From Boseongicola sp. H5 (GTDB lineage: Bacteria > Pseudomonadota > Alphaproteobacteria > Rhodobacterales > Rhodobacteraceae): DNA of 64,000 bases. The stretch covers positions 98,443-162,442 of the forward strand of contig JACNMN010000011.1 in the NCBI GenBank assembly GCA_020622165.1. Reading direction: 5' to 3'. The notes below the pieces were generated by a model, which was given only the letters and a program-made list of their open reading frames with translations, did not search any database and was not told the origin of the DNA. Both the position numbers and the translations under genes were made by a program. Of this stretch, positions 7,927 to 16,614 are shown piece by piece (the stretch's first letter is position 1; every line of letters starts with the position of its first letter).

Positions 7927-8880
7927 ATGATGCAGGGCAAGGGTCGGAACTGGGCCGGGCTGGCGGCGGTGGCCTTCGTCGCCGCCGGGTGCGAATTGGT
8001 CGTGCCGCCGGACCCGCCCGCATCACCCGCTCCGCGCGTGGCCCCGCAGGTTGCGCCAATCCCGGAGCCCTCGGCCGAAAGCCTCGCCTTTGCCCGCTAC
8101 TACGCCGCCGTGCAGCAACGGCTGGTGGCCGATGGCCTGCTGCGCACCGATGGCGGCGGGCCCGACACGCCGATCTCGGTGCGCAATCTGGTGGCGAATT
8201 TCGAGCGCATCGCGCTGTTTGACGAATACGCGCTGACCAATGGCCGGTTCGTGCAGCAGCAGACGCCGTCGCGCCTGCGCCGCTGGCAGGCGCCGGTGCG
8301 GTTGCAGGCCCATTTCGGCGCCTCCGTCCCCACTGCGGACCGAAATCGCGACCGCTCGATCCTGGGAACCTATGCAACCCGGCTGGCGCGGGTCACGGGG
8401 CATCCGATCCGCCAGGTCAACAGCGGCGGCAATTTCCACGTGCTCTATCTCAACCGGGACGAGCAACGCGCGGCGGGCCCGCTGCTGCGCCGGCTTGTGC
8501 CCAGCATCGGCGACGAGACGATCGACGAGATCACCCGGCTGCCGCGCTTCACCTTCTGCTCGGTCTATGCGTTTTCCGAAGCCGGCGAGACCCCGAATTA
8601 CGTAACCGCGATCGCGATCATCCGCACCGAACACCCCGATCTTCTGCGCCGATCCTGCGTCCACGAAGAGGTGGCGCAGGGTCTTGGCCTGCCGAATGAC
8701 AGCCCCACGGCGCGGCCGTCCATCTTCAACGATGACGAGGAATTCGCACTGTTGACGCGGCATGACGAATTGCTGCTGGAAATCCTCTACGACGAGCGTC
8801 TGCGCCCGGGCATGTTGCCCGACGAGGCCCGCCCCGTGGTGGAGATCATCGCCAGCGAGCTACTTGGCGGGCAAAGCTGA
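7927..8880 (+). CDS. DUF2927 lipoprotein
   Basis: A 317-residue predicted lipoprotein: a short hydrophobic signal ends in the lipobox AAGC (Cys22), followed by a Pro-rich linker (25-50). The globular part carries the DUF2927 signature CVHEEVAQGLGLPND (Cys244, His246, Glu247, Glu248, Gln251), then SIFNDDEEFALLT and the RPGM block. HEExxQ resembles a zincin HExxH in which the last His is Gln. A paralogue with the same signature is encoded at 21544-22914. It lies 27 bp after telA and 35 bp before the SPFH gene, so it belongs to this operon; as a lipoprotein it would be the envelope-exposed member. Function unknown. Confidence 0.85.
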   Translation: MMQGKGRNWAGLAAVAFVAAGCELVVPPDPPASPAPRVAPQVAPIPEPSAESLAFARYYAAVQQRLVADGLLRTDGGGPDTPISVRNLVANFERIALFDEYALTNGRFVQQQTPSRLRRWQAPVRLQAHFGASVPTADRNRDRSILGTYATRLARVTGHPIRQVNSGGNFHVLYLNRDEQRAAGPLLRRLVPSIGDETIDEITRLPRFTFCSVYAFSEAGETPNYVTAIAIIRTEHPDLLRRSCVHEEVAQGLGLPNDSPTARPSIFNDDEEFALLTRHDELLLEILYDERLRPGMLPDEARPVVEIIASELLGGQS

Positions 8881-8915
8881 GCCGCCTACATCCGTGTTCA
8901 AAGGAGACTTCACCC

Positions 8916-10049
8916 ATGCCCATTTTCGATTTCCTCTCCGGCCAGTTCATCGACGTCATCGAATGGACCGATGACACCCGCGACACCATGGTCTGGCGGT
9001 TCGAACGCCACGGTCACGAAATCAAGTACGGCGCCAAGCTGACCGTGCGCGAGGGGCAGACGGCGGTGTTCATCCACGAAGGGCAGCTGGCCGATGTGTT
9101 CACCCCCGGCCTCTACATGCTGGAAACCAACAACATGCCGATCATGACCAGTCTTCAACACTGGGATCACGGCTTCAAATCCCCCTTCAAATCGGAGATC
9201 TATTTCGTCTCCACCAACCGGTTCACCGATCTGAAATGGGGCACGAAAAACCCGATCATGCTGCGCGATCCGGAATTCGGGCCGACCCGCATCCGCGCGT
9301 TCGGCACCTACACCGTCAAGGTCAAGGACGCCGCCCGGTTCATGGCCGAGATCGTGGGCACCGATGGCGAATTCACCAAGGACGAGGTGACGTTCCAGAT
9401 CCGCAACATCATCGTTCAGGCCTTTTCCCGCGTGGTCGCGGGCTCGGGCATTCCGGTTCTGGACATGGCGGCCAATGCCGGCGAGATGGGCGGGCTTCTG
9501 GCCGCGAAAATCTCGGAAACCATCGACCAGTACGGGCTGGTCCTGCCCGAGCTCTACATCGAGAACATCTCCCTGCCACAGGCGGTGGAACAGGCGCTGG
9601 ACAAGCGCACTTCGATGGGGGTAGTCGGCGATCTGACCAAGTACCAGCAGTTCCAGACCGCCGAGGCGATGCGCGCGGCGGCCGAAAACCCGGGCGGCGA
9701 TGGCGGCATGGGCGCGGGCCTGGGCATGGGGATGGGCATGGCGATGGCCAACCAGATGGCGCAGACCGGACCCTGGGGCGCCACGCAGGCGCGATCGGGC
9801 GACCCCGCGCCCGCCGCCGCCCCGCCGCCCCCGCCGGTCGAGCATGTCTGGCATATCGCCGAGAACGGCCAGACCAAGGGCCCGTTTTCGCGCGCCGATC
9901 TGGGCCGCATGGCCGGAGATGGCAGCCTGACCCGGGAAACCCATGTCTGGACGCAAGGCCAGGACGGCTGGAAAACCGCCGATGAGGTGGACGAGCTGGC
10001 GCAGCTCTTCACGGTCATGCCGCCGCCCCCGCCCCCGCCTGCAAGCTGA
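8916..10049 (+). CDS. SPFH/band-7 protein with C-terminal GYF_2 domain
   Basis: A 377-residue protein. Residues 1-250 form an SPFH domain of the bacterial YdjI type (starts FLSGQFIDVIEWTDD; later FGTYTVKVKDAARF and YGLVLPELYIENI). A Gly/Met low-complexity stretch (about 260-280), a Pro-rich linker and a GYF_2-type domain (about 307-360, VWHIAENGQTKGPFS) follow. There is no transmembrane segment, so it probably acts as a membrane-attached scaffold. In Bacillus subtilis YdjI works with the zinc-ribbon membrane protein YdjG to recruit a PspA paralogue; here a zinc-ribbon membrane protein is the next gene. RBS AAAGGAG precedes ATG 8916. Confidence 0.87.
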   Translation: MPIFDFLSGQFIDVIEWTDDTRDTMVWRFERHGHEIKYGAKLTVREGQTAVFIHEGQLADVFTPGLYMLETNNMPIMTSLQHWDHGFKSPFKSEIYFVSTNRFTDLKWGTKNPIMLRDPEFGPTRIRAFGTYTVKVKDAARFMAEIVGTDGEFTKDEVTFQIRNIIVQAFSRVVAGSGIPVLDMAANAGEMGGLLAAKISETIDQYGLVLPELYIENISLPQAVEQALDKRTSMGVVGDLTKYQQFQTAEAMRAAAENPGGDGGMGAGLGMGMGMAMANQMAQTGPWGATQARSGDPAPAAAPPPPPVEHVWHIAENGQTKGPFSRADLGRMAGDGSLTRETHVWTQGQDGWKTADEVDELAQLFTVMPPPPPPPAS

Positions 10050-10104
10050 CGAGACCGGGTCTCATCCCGCGCTCGGAAATACCCACGGCAAAGGCATAGA
10101 ATTC

Positions 10105-11208
10105 ATGGCAGACGGCCTGTCCGCAAACCCCGGTGAAGAACATCGCTTTCCATGCGACAACTGCGGGTCCGATTTCCGCTTCGACCCCAATCAGGGCAAG
10201 CTGGTCTGCGATCATTGCGGCAATGAACGCGACATCGAAGGCCACGGCCCGTGGGCGGGCAGCGCCATCCGGGAACTGGATTTCGTCTCGGCCATCCGCG
10301 ACCAGCTTCCGGCTCAGGAGATGGAGGAAACCCGCGTCCTGACCTGCCCCAATTGCGGCGCGCAGGTGGAGTTCTCCGCGGATATCCATGCGAAGGAATG
10401 CCCGTTCTGCGCGACGCCGGTGGTCACCGACACCGGCACCCATCGCCATATCAAACCCAAGGCCGTTCTGCCCTTTCAACTGGATGAGGCCGCCGCCCGG
10501 GCGGCGATGGTCAGATGGCTGGGCCGGCTGTGGTTCGCGCCGAACGGTTTGCAGGAGTATGCCCGCAAGGGCCGCAGGCTGGACGGGATCTACACGCCCT
10601 ACTGGACCTTCGATGCGGACACCCGCAGCGCCTATCGCGGCCAGCGCGGCACGGTCTATTACGAAACGCGGCGCGACAGCAAAGGCAACGTCAAGCAGGT
10701 GCCCAAGATCCGCTGGCGGCGCGTCTCGGGCCGCGTGGCGCGGTTTTTCGACGATGTGCTCGTTCTGGCCTCCCGGTCGCTGCCCAAAGGCTATACCGAC
10801 CGTCTGGCCCCCTGGGATCTGACCGCGCTCGACCCCTATACGCCGGAGTATCTGGCGGGCTTCCGGGCCGAAGGCTACACCGTGGATCTGGAGGACGGCA
10901 TGGTCGAGGCGCGCCAGATCATGGACGCGCAGATCGCGCGGGATATCCGTCGCGATATCGGCGGCGACCGGCAAAGGATCGACGCCGTGGACACCATGGT
11001 TTCCGACGTGACCTTCAAGCACATCCTGCTGCCGGTCTGGCTGGCGGCCTATAAGTACCGTGGCAAAAGCTACCGCTTCGTCGTCAACGGGCAATCCGGC
11101 AAGGTGCAGGGCGAGCGCCCGTATTCCGCGTGGAAAATCGCCTTCGCCGTTCTGGGCGCGCTGATCCTTGCAGGGATCGGGGGCTATCTCTACTCCATGT
11201 ACGGCTAG
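10105..11208 (+). CDS. double zinc-ribbon protein with C-terminal membrane anchor (YdjG-like)
   Basis: A 367-residue protein. Two CxxC...CxxC ribbons lie in the first 110 residues (CDNCG with CDHCG, then CPNCG with CPFC), a large unassigned middle domain (about 120-335) contains YTPYWTFDADTRSAYRG and a late LPVWLAAYKYRGKSY, and a single C-terminal transmembrane helix (about 345-363) ends in YSMYG. This layout matches membrane-anchored zinc-ribbon partners of SPFH proteins. The start ATG 10105 (MADGLS) is 55 bp after the SPFH stop; an upstream-extended frame overlaps the previous gene and is compositionally wrong. It is the last gene of the six-gene unit. Confidence 0.82.
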   Translation: MADGLSANPGEEHRFPCDNCGSDFRFDPNQGKLVCDHCGNERDIEGHGPWAGSAIRELDFVSAIRDQLPAQEMEETRVLTCPNCGAQVEFSADIHAKECPFCATPVVTDTGTHRHIKPKAVLPFQLDEAAARAAMVRWLGRLWFAPNGLQEYARKGRRLDGIYTPYWTFDADTRSAYRGQRGTVYYETRRDSKGNVKQVPKIRWRRVSGRVARFFDDVLVLASRSLPKGYTDRLAPWDLTALDPYTPEYLAGFRAEGYTVDLEDGMVEARQIMDAQIARDIRRDIGGDRQRIDAVDTMVSDVTFKHILLPVWLAAYKYRGKSYRFVVNGQSGKVQGERPYSAWKIAFAVLGALILAGIGGYLYSMYG

Positions 11209-11352
11209 ATCGGCGGCACGGCCCAAAACCCCGCGCGCACGCGACTGTCGCCCTCTGCCGGGACCGGGCCGGCGCGCCGCCGGAACCGGCCTCTCCGCGC
11301 CGCGCCCGCATGTTCGGTCTCGCCCTGCCCCCGGGCGGAGGCGGTGCCGGGG

Positions 11353-11772
11353 TCAGCCGCGGTTGATCGGCACCGATTTCGCGGCCTCATCGCGGGCCGG
11401 GGCCTTCTTCGACACCGTGATCGTCAGCACGCCGTCCTTCAGATCCGCCGCCACCTGGTTCGGGTCCGCATCGGGCGGCAGGCGAAAACTGCGCGAAAAC
11501 GCCCCGTATTCGCGTTCACTGAAGTACCAGGTGTCGCCACTGTCTTCACGGCTCGATCTTTTCTCGCCCTTCACCGTGACCACGCCTTCGGCAACGGTCA
11601 GATCGATATCCTTGTCGTCGACACCCGGCAGTTCCATGACGATTTTATAGGCGGTCTCGTTCGTCGCCGCCTCGGACGCGGGCGCGAACCAGTCGGCGAC
11701 GCGGGCGCCCATGCTGCGGAACGGATCGTATAGCGAGGGCCAGAAGCCGCTGGTGTGGGATTTCTCGACCAT
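11353..11772 (-). CDS. small heat shock protein, Hsp20/alpha-crystallin family
   Basis: A 139-residue ATP-independent holdase chaperone. The N-terminal arm (about 1-45) is followed by the alpha-crystallin domain: VMELPGVDDKDIDLTV, then YGAFSRSFRLP and GVLTITVSKK near the end. The C-terminus has KSVPINRG, where the usual I-x-I anchor appears as VPI. The start ATG 11772 has AAAGGAGG nine bases upstream. Its promoter region holds an FNR-type box about 40 bp upstream of the expected transcription start (separate entry), so induction by oxygen limitation is likely. Confidence 0.93.
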   Translation of the reverse strand: MVEKSHTSGFWPSLYDPFRSMGARVADWFAPASEAATNETAYKIVMELPGVDDKDIDLTVAEGVVTVKGEKRSSREDSGDTWYFSEREYGAFSRSFRLPPDADPNQVAADLKDGVLTITVSKKAPARDEAAKSVPINRG

Positions 11773-11806
11773 GAAAACCTCCTTTTGCAGATCAGATTCC
11801 TTGCAT

Positions 11807-11853
11807 GTGAAAGTATCCCGCCCCGCGGGCGGTCGCGCCTTGAGATGGGTCAA
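11807..11853 (-). promoter_or_regulatory. FNR/CRP-type promoter of hsp20
   Basis: TTGACCCATCTCAA (minus strand, 11853-11840) fits the FNR-type pattern TTGA-N6-TCAA. A -10-like GATACT lies at 11817-11812. If transcription starts near 11807, the box is centred near -40, the class II activator position. It could also serve the divergent sugar kinase gene, but the spacing suits hsp20 better. Confidence 0.6.
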
Positions 11854-11918
11854 ATCCGGCTGGTCTAACGCGCCCATCGGGGCTAGTCACAACCGGTGAC
11901 GGAGCGAAGGAGACGCGG

Positions 11919-12845
11919 ATGATCCTGTGTTGTGGCGAAGCGTTGATCGACATGCTGCCCCGCAAGACCGAAGACGGCGCGGCGGGGTTTGCGCCCTACC
12001 CCGGCGGGGCGGTGTTCAACACCGCCGTGGCGCTGGCGCGTCTGGGTGTGGATGGGGGGCTGTTCACCGGCCTGTCCACCGACCTGTTCGGCCAGCGGCT
12101 TGAAGATGTTCTGCGCCTGAACGGGGTCGGCTTCGGGCTGGCGGCGCGATCCGCCCGGCCCACCACGCTGGCCTTCGTCACCTTGACCGACGGGCAGGCG
12201 GAGTATGCGTTCTACGATGAAAATACCGCCGGGCGGATGCTCGCGGACCGGGATCTCCCCAAGGATCTGGACGATGCGGAGGCCCTGTTTTTCGGCGGGA
12301 TCAGCCTTGCGGTGGAGCCCTGCGCAGAGGCCTATAAGGCCTTGTGCCTGCGCGAGCCGGAGATGCGGGTGATCATGATCGACCCCAATATCCGCCCCGA
12401 TTTCATCGTCGATCCCGATCGTTACCGCGCCCGTCTGGCCGCGATGCTGGCGGTGGCCGATGTGGTCAAACTGTCCAACGAAGACCTGAAATGGCTGGAA
12501 GGCAATGGCGAGATCCCGGAACTGGCCACCGGGCTTCTGGCGAAGGGCCCCAAGCTGGTGCTGATCACCGAAGGCAAGGACGGGGTAACCGCCTATTGGG
12601 CGGGTGAGAGGCTGCACGTGCCCGCGCCGGTCGTCGAGGTGGTCGACACCGTCGGCGCGGGCGACACGTTCAATGCGGGGTTTCTGGCCGGGCTGGCGGA
12701 CGCGGACCGGCTGGACAAATCCGCCATCGCCAAGGGCCTGGAGCGGGACATTCTGGAAGCCGCGCTGCGCCTTGGAACCGCCGCTGCGGCGGTGACCGTC
12801 AGCCGGGCGGGCGCCAATCCGCCCCGCCGGGAGGATCTTGCGTGA
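11919..12845 (+). CDS. PfkB-family carbohydrate kinase (fructokinase-like)
   Basis: A 308-residue ribokinase-fold sugar kinase. The N-terminal signature [12 protein letters not shown] and [16 protein letters not shown], and the C-terminal PfkB signature [14 protein letters not shown] containing the catalytic Asp of GAGD, are intact. Fructose is the likeliest substrate by resemblance, but the family is broad. The stop overlaps the GTG start of dtd by 4 bp, so the two genes are co-translated. RBS GAAGGAGACGC precedes ATG 11919. Confidence 0.87.
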   Translation: MILCCGEALIDMLPRKTEDGAAGFAPYPGGAVFNTAVALARLGVDGGLFTGLSTDLFGQRLEDVLRLNGVGFGLAARSARPTTLAFVTLTDGQAEYAFYDENTAGRMLADRDLPKDLDDAEALFFGGISLAVEPCAEAYKALCLREPEMRVIMIDPNIRPDFIVDPDRYRARLAAMLAVADVVKLSNEDLKWLEGNGEIPELATGLLAKGPKLVLITEGKDGVTAYWAGERLHVPAPVVEVVDTVGAGDTFNAGFLAGLADADRLDKSAIAKGLERDILEAALRLGTAAAAVTVSRAGANPPRREDLA

Positions 12846-13291
12846 GGGCGCTGATCCAGCGGGTGAGCGAGGCCAGCGTGTCTGTCGATGGCCGCATGAT
12901 CGGACGGACCGGCCCCGGGCTTCTGGTGCTGGTCTGCGCGATGGAGGGCGACACGGAACATCAGGCCCGGAACCTGGCGGCCAAGACCGCGAAGCTGCGG
13001 ATTTTCCGGGATGACGCCGGCAAGATGAACCGCAGCCTTTTGGATTGCGCCGGCAGCGCGCTGGTCATCAGCCAGTTCACGCTGGCCGCGGACACATCGC
13101 GCGGCAACCGACCCGGCTTTTCCGGCGCCGCGGCGCCGGCGGAGGGTGAGCGGCTCTATCTGGATTTCGCCAGGGCGCTTTCCGGGTTCGGCATCCCGGT
13201 GGAAACCGGCGCGTTCGGCGCGGATATGGCCGTCAGCCTGGTCAATGACGGGCCGGTCACGATCTGGCTGGAGAGCGCCTTTGACGCCTAG
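12842..13291 (+). CDS. dtd: D-aminoacyl-tRNA deacylase
   Basis: A 149-residue cytoplasmic proofreading enzyme that removes D-amino acids (and glycine from tRNA-Ala) from mischarged tRNA. The family motifs SQFTLAAD (about 79-86), RGNRPGFS and NDGPVT near residue 138 (the Gly-cisPro loop) are visible, and length is standard. The start is GTG at 12842, overlapping the TGA of the kinase gene. Confidence 0.95.
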   Translation: MRALIQRVSEASVSVDGRMIGRTGPGLLVLVCAMEGDTEHQARNLAAKTAKLRIFRDDAGKMNRSLLDCAGSALVISQFTLAADTSRGNRPGFSGAAAPAEGERLYLDFARALSGFGIPVETGAFGADMAVSLVNDGPVTIWLESAFDA

Positions 13292-13391
13292 AATTTAGGC
13301 AAACGCTTGAAAATACCGCGAAAACAAGGGGCCAACGCCCAAGCTTTCGCCAATTGGTTGCAGTCATTCCTTAACCCTATAGGTTGTAGGC

Positions 13392-14819
13392 ATGACAAAA
13401 AGACCAACGTTTTTTGATGAAATGACCGGTAGCGCGGACGGAGCGCGCCACCCCTACCAACCCTATGAAGCGTGGTTCCGGTCGGAAGATCTGCGCGAGT
13501 TACGCAAGAAATCGATCGAGGCGGAACGCTTTTTTCGCCGGACCGGCATCACGTTCAACGTCTATGGACAGGACGAGGCCGATGAGCGGCTGATCCCCTT
13601 CGACATCGTGCCCCGGATCATATCGGGCCGCGAATGGGCCCGGCTGACAAAGGGCATCGAACAGCGCGTGCGCGCGATCAACGCGTTTCTTTACGATATC
13701 TATCACCGGCAGGAAATCCTGCGGGCGGGCCGGGTGCCTGCCGAACTGATTTCCCGCAACGACGCCTTCCTGCCGCAGATGATCGGCATGCCGCCGCCCG
13801 GAAACGTCTACACCCATATCGTCGGCGTCGATCTGGTGCGCACGGATGAAGACGAGTTCTACGTTCTGGAGGACAATGCGCGCACACCTTCGGGCGTGTC
13901 CTACATGCTGGAAAACCGGGAGACGATGCTTCAGATGTTCCCGGAGCTTTTCAGCCGGATCAAGGTGCGCGAGGTGAAGGATTACCCGGTGCAGCTGCGC
14001 CGGTCGCTGGCCGCCTGCGCCCCGCCGGCGGCGAACGGGGGCTGCACCGTCGCCGTTCTGACCCCGGGCATTCACAACTCCGCCTATTTCGAACACGCCT
14101 TTCTGGCCGATCACATGGGCGTCCAGCTTGTCGAGGGTAGCGATCTGCGCGTGATCGACGGGCGCATCGCGATGCGGACCACGCGGGGCTATCAGCCGAT
14201 CGACGTGCTCTATCGCCGAGTCGACGATGATTTCCTGGACCCGCTGAATTTCAATCCGGACTCGATGCTGGGCGTGCCCGGGATCATGGACGTGTACCGC
14301 GCGGGCGGCATCACCATCGCCAATGCACCGGGCACAGGCATCGCCGATGACAAGGCGATTTACAGCTACATGCCCGATATCGTGGAGTTTTATACCGGCG
14401 AAAAGGCGATCCTGAAAAACGTGCCCACCTGGCGCTGTTCGGAGCCGGACGCGCTGGCCTATGTGCTCGACAACCTGTCCGATCTGGTTGTGAAGGAGGT
14501 CCACGGGTCGGGCGGATACGGCATGCTGGTGGGGCCCGCCGCGTCGAAGAAGGAACTGGCCGCCTTCCGTGCCAAGCTGGAATCGAAACCGGGCAATTAC
14601 ATCGCCCAGCCCACGCTGGCGCTGTCGACCGTGCCGATCCTGACACAGAAGGGGCTGGCGCCGCGCCACGTGGATTTGCGGCCCTTCGTCCTCGTCTCGC
14701 CCGACCGGATCAACATCACGCCCGGCGGGCTGACCCGCGTGGCGCTGAAAAAGGGCTCGCTGGTGGTGAATTCAAGCCAGGGCGGCGGGACCAAAGACAC
14801 CTGGGTTCTGGAGGAATAG
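13392..14819 (+). CDS. circularly permuted ATP-grasp type 2 protein
   Basis: A 475-residue protein of the COG2308 circularly permuted ATP-grasp group, predicted to ligate amine and carboxyl groups in making a small peptide or protein tag. Visible blocks are FNVYG, the metal/nucleotide segment DEDEFYVLEDNARTPSG, YRRVDDDFLDPL and VKEVHGSGGYGM. It opens the conserved four-gene set ATP-grasp / alpha-E / transglutaminase / Anbu, each gene separated by 4-40 bp. The reaction product of this system is not known. ATG 13392 is 100 bp after dtd in a short AT-richer spacer. Confidence 0.9.
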   Translation: MTKRPTFFDEMTGSADGARHPYQPYEAWFRSEDLRELRKKSIEAERFFRRTGITFNVYGQDEADERLIPFDIVPRIISGREWARLTKGIEQRVRAINAFLYDIYHRQEILRAGRVPAELISRNDAFLPQMIGMPPPGNVYTHIVGVDLVRTDEDEFYVLEDNARTPSGVSYMLENRETMLQMFPELFSRIKVREVKDYPVQLRRSLAACAPPAANGGCTVAVLTPGIHNSAYFEHAFLADHMGVQLVEGSDLRVIDGRIAMRTTRGYQPIDVLYRRVDDDFLDPLNFNPDSMLGVPGIMDVYRAGGITIANAPGTGIADDKAIYSYMPDIVEFYTGEKAILKNVPTWRCSEPDALAYVLDNLSDLVVKEVHGSGGYGMLVGPAASKKELAAFRAKLESKPGNYIAQPTLALSTVPILTQKGLAPRHVDLRPFVLVSPDRINITPGGLTRVALKKGSLVVNSSQGGGTKDTWVLEE

Positions 14820-14824
14820 GCGCG

Positions 14825-15766
14825 ATGCTGGGCAAAACCGCAGGTGGCCTGTTCTGGATGTTTCGCTATCTGGAAAGGTCCGAAAATACCGCAAGGCTGA
14901 TCGATGCCGGGTTTCGGATCGCGCTGACGCGGCCCGACGGGGCCGATGACGAATGGGCGAGCGTGCTGCAGACCGCGGGCGTTGCCGATCTCTACCGGTC
15001 GCGCCATGACGAGCTGGACGCGGCAAGGGTGATCGATTTCCTGCTGCGCGACACGAGCAACCCCTCCTCCGTCATGTCGGCCATCGCGGCGGCGCGGCAG
15101 AATGCGCGGCTGGTCCGCACCGCGATCACCCGCGAGGTGTGGGAGGCGGTGAACGACACCTACATGATCCTGAAACAGGCGCTGGCGCGCCCGGTGGCAC
15201 CCCGCAACCTGCCGGGATCCCTGGCCATGATCCGCCAGCAATCGGCGCTGGTGCGCGGCGCGCTGCATGGCACGATGCTCAGAAACGACGTGTTCGATTT
15301 CTGCCGGATCGGAACCTATCTGGAACGGGCCGACAACACGGCGCGGATTCTGGATGTGAAATACTATGTCCTGCTGCCGTCGATCAGCCAGATCGGGTCG
15401 AGCCTGGACAATGTGCAATGGGAAACGATCCTGCGGTCGGTCGCGGGCCAGCGCGCCTATCGCTGGATCAGCGGTGGGGAGTCGAGCCCCATCGGGATTG
15501 CCGATTTCCTGCTCTTCGACGGGCGGATGCCGCGCAGTCTGAGGTTTTCGGTGGGCAAGATCGCGACCAATCTGAGCTATCTGGAACGCGAATACGATCA
15601 CCGCCATCACTGCCACGATCTGGTGGAGGCCCTGTCGGGGCGTCTGAACCAGACCACGATCGAACATGTCTTCGAGGAAGGTCTTCACGAATTCATCGTC
15701 GATTTCCTGGCCGATCTGGGACAACTGGGCGCACAGATCGACCGCGATTACAGGTTTCAGGGGTGA
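14825..15766 (+). CDS. alpha-E domain protein
   Basis: A 313-residue all-helical protein of the COG2307 alpha-E family. The diagnostic N-terminus LFWMFRYLERSENTARL and a repeated internal helix RIGTYLERADNTARI, both with the Arg-x-x-x-Glu-Arg pattern, are clear. It starts 5 bp after the ATP-grasp stop. Families with this domain are found with ATP-grasp and transglutaminase-like proteins; a catalytic role is suspected but not shown. Confidence 0.9.
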   Translation: MLGKTAGGLFWMFRYLERSENTARLIDAGFRIALTRPDGADDEWASVLQTAGVADLYRSRHDELDAARVIDFLLRDTSNPSSVMSAIAAARQNARLVRTAITREVWEAVNDTYMILKQALARPVAPRNLPGSLAMIRQQSALVRGALHGTMLRNDVFDFCRIGTYLERADNTARILDVKYYVLLPSISQIGSSLDNVQWETILRSVAGQRAYRWISGGESSPIGIADFLLFDGRMPRSLRFSVGKIATNLSYLEREYDHRHHCHDLVEALSGRLNQTTIEHVFEEGLHEFIVDFLADLGQLGAQIDRDYRFQG

Positions 15767-15770
15767 CGAC

Positions 15771-16574
15771 ATGCGGCTGAAGGTTCTTCATACGACCACC
15801 TATCATTTCGACAAGCCCGTGTCCTACGGGCTGCAACAGTTGCGCGTGGTGCCGAAAAGCAGCGCCGGGCAACAGGTGCTGAACTGGCAGATGGAGATCG
15901 AAGGCGGCAGCGCGCAGACCTCCTTCACCGACCACCATCAAAATCAGGTCTCGCTGATCTCCTTCGATCCGCAAGCGACCTCGATCGTCGTGCATTGCGC
16001 CGGAGAGGTGGAAACCAATGACGAGGCCGGTGTGATCGGCAAGCATGGTGGCTTCGCGCCGGTCTGGCTGTTCCAGCGGCCCACTGATCTGACCCGCGCG
16101 GGCCCGAATGTGCGCCGCCTTGCGCGGGGCCTGAAAGACGAGATCGAGGACGATATCCCGCGCCTGCACGCACTTTCGACCCGCATCATCGAGGCCGTGG
16201 CCTACAGGACCGGCACGACCGGCGCGGAAACCACCGCCGAGGACGCGATCGAGATCGGCTCGGGCGTTTGCCAGGATCACGCGCATATCTTCATCGCCGC
16301 CGCGCGCGCCATGGGATATCCCGCGCGCTATGTCTCGGGCTACCTGATGATGGACGACCGGGTGCATCAGGATGCCAGCCACGCCTGGGCCGAGGTGCAT
16401 ATCCCCCCGCTCGGCTGGGTGGGCTTCGACATCTCGAACGGCATTTCCCCCGACCCGCGCTATGTCCGCGTCGCCACCGGGCTGGACTATACCGAAGCGG
16501 CCCCCATTTCCGGGTTACGCTTTGGTAACGCTGGCGAGGCGATGATGGTCGATATACAGGTACAGCAGCAGTAG
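15771..16574 (+). CDS. transglutaminase-like cysteine protease family protein
   Basis: A 267-residue protein with an N-terminal beta-sandwich (bacterial transglutaminase-like N domain, about 1-110) and a transglutaminase/papain-like core. The catalytic triad is visible: Cys167 in GSGVCQDHAH, His204 in DASHAWAEV and Asp220 in GFDISNG. In this cluster it is proposed in the literature to act as a peptidase or amide-forming enzyme on the ATP-grasp product. ATG 15771 (MRLKVL) lies 4 bp after the alpha-E stop; an upstream in-frame extension overlaps that gene and is rejected. Confidence 0.9.
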   Translation: MRLKVLHTTTYHFDKPVSYGLQQLRVVPKSSAGQQVLNWQMEIEGGSAQTSFTDHHQNQVSLISFDPQATSIVVHCAGEVETNDEAGVIGKHGGFAPVWLFQRPTDLTRAGPNVRRLARGLKDEIEDDIPRLHALSTRIIEAVAYRTGTTGAETTAEDAIEIGSGVCQDHAHIFIAAARAMGYPARYVSGYLMMDDRVHQDASHAWAEVHIPPLGWVGFDISNGISPDPRYVRVATGLDYTEAAPISGLRFGNAGEAMMVDIQVQQQ

Positions 16575-16614
16575 CGGCGCGATCGGGCGTCTGCGGCGAA
16601 GGGACAAGACGGGT

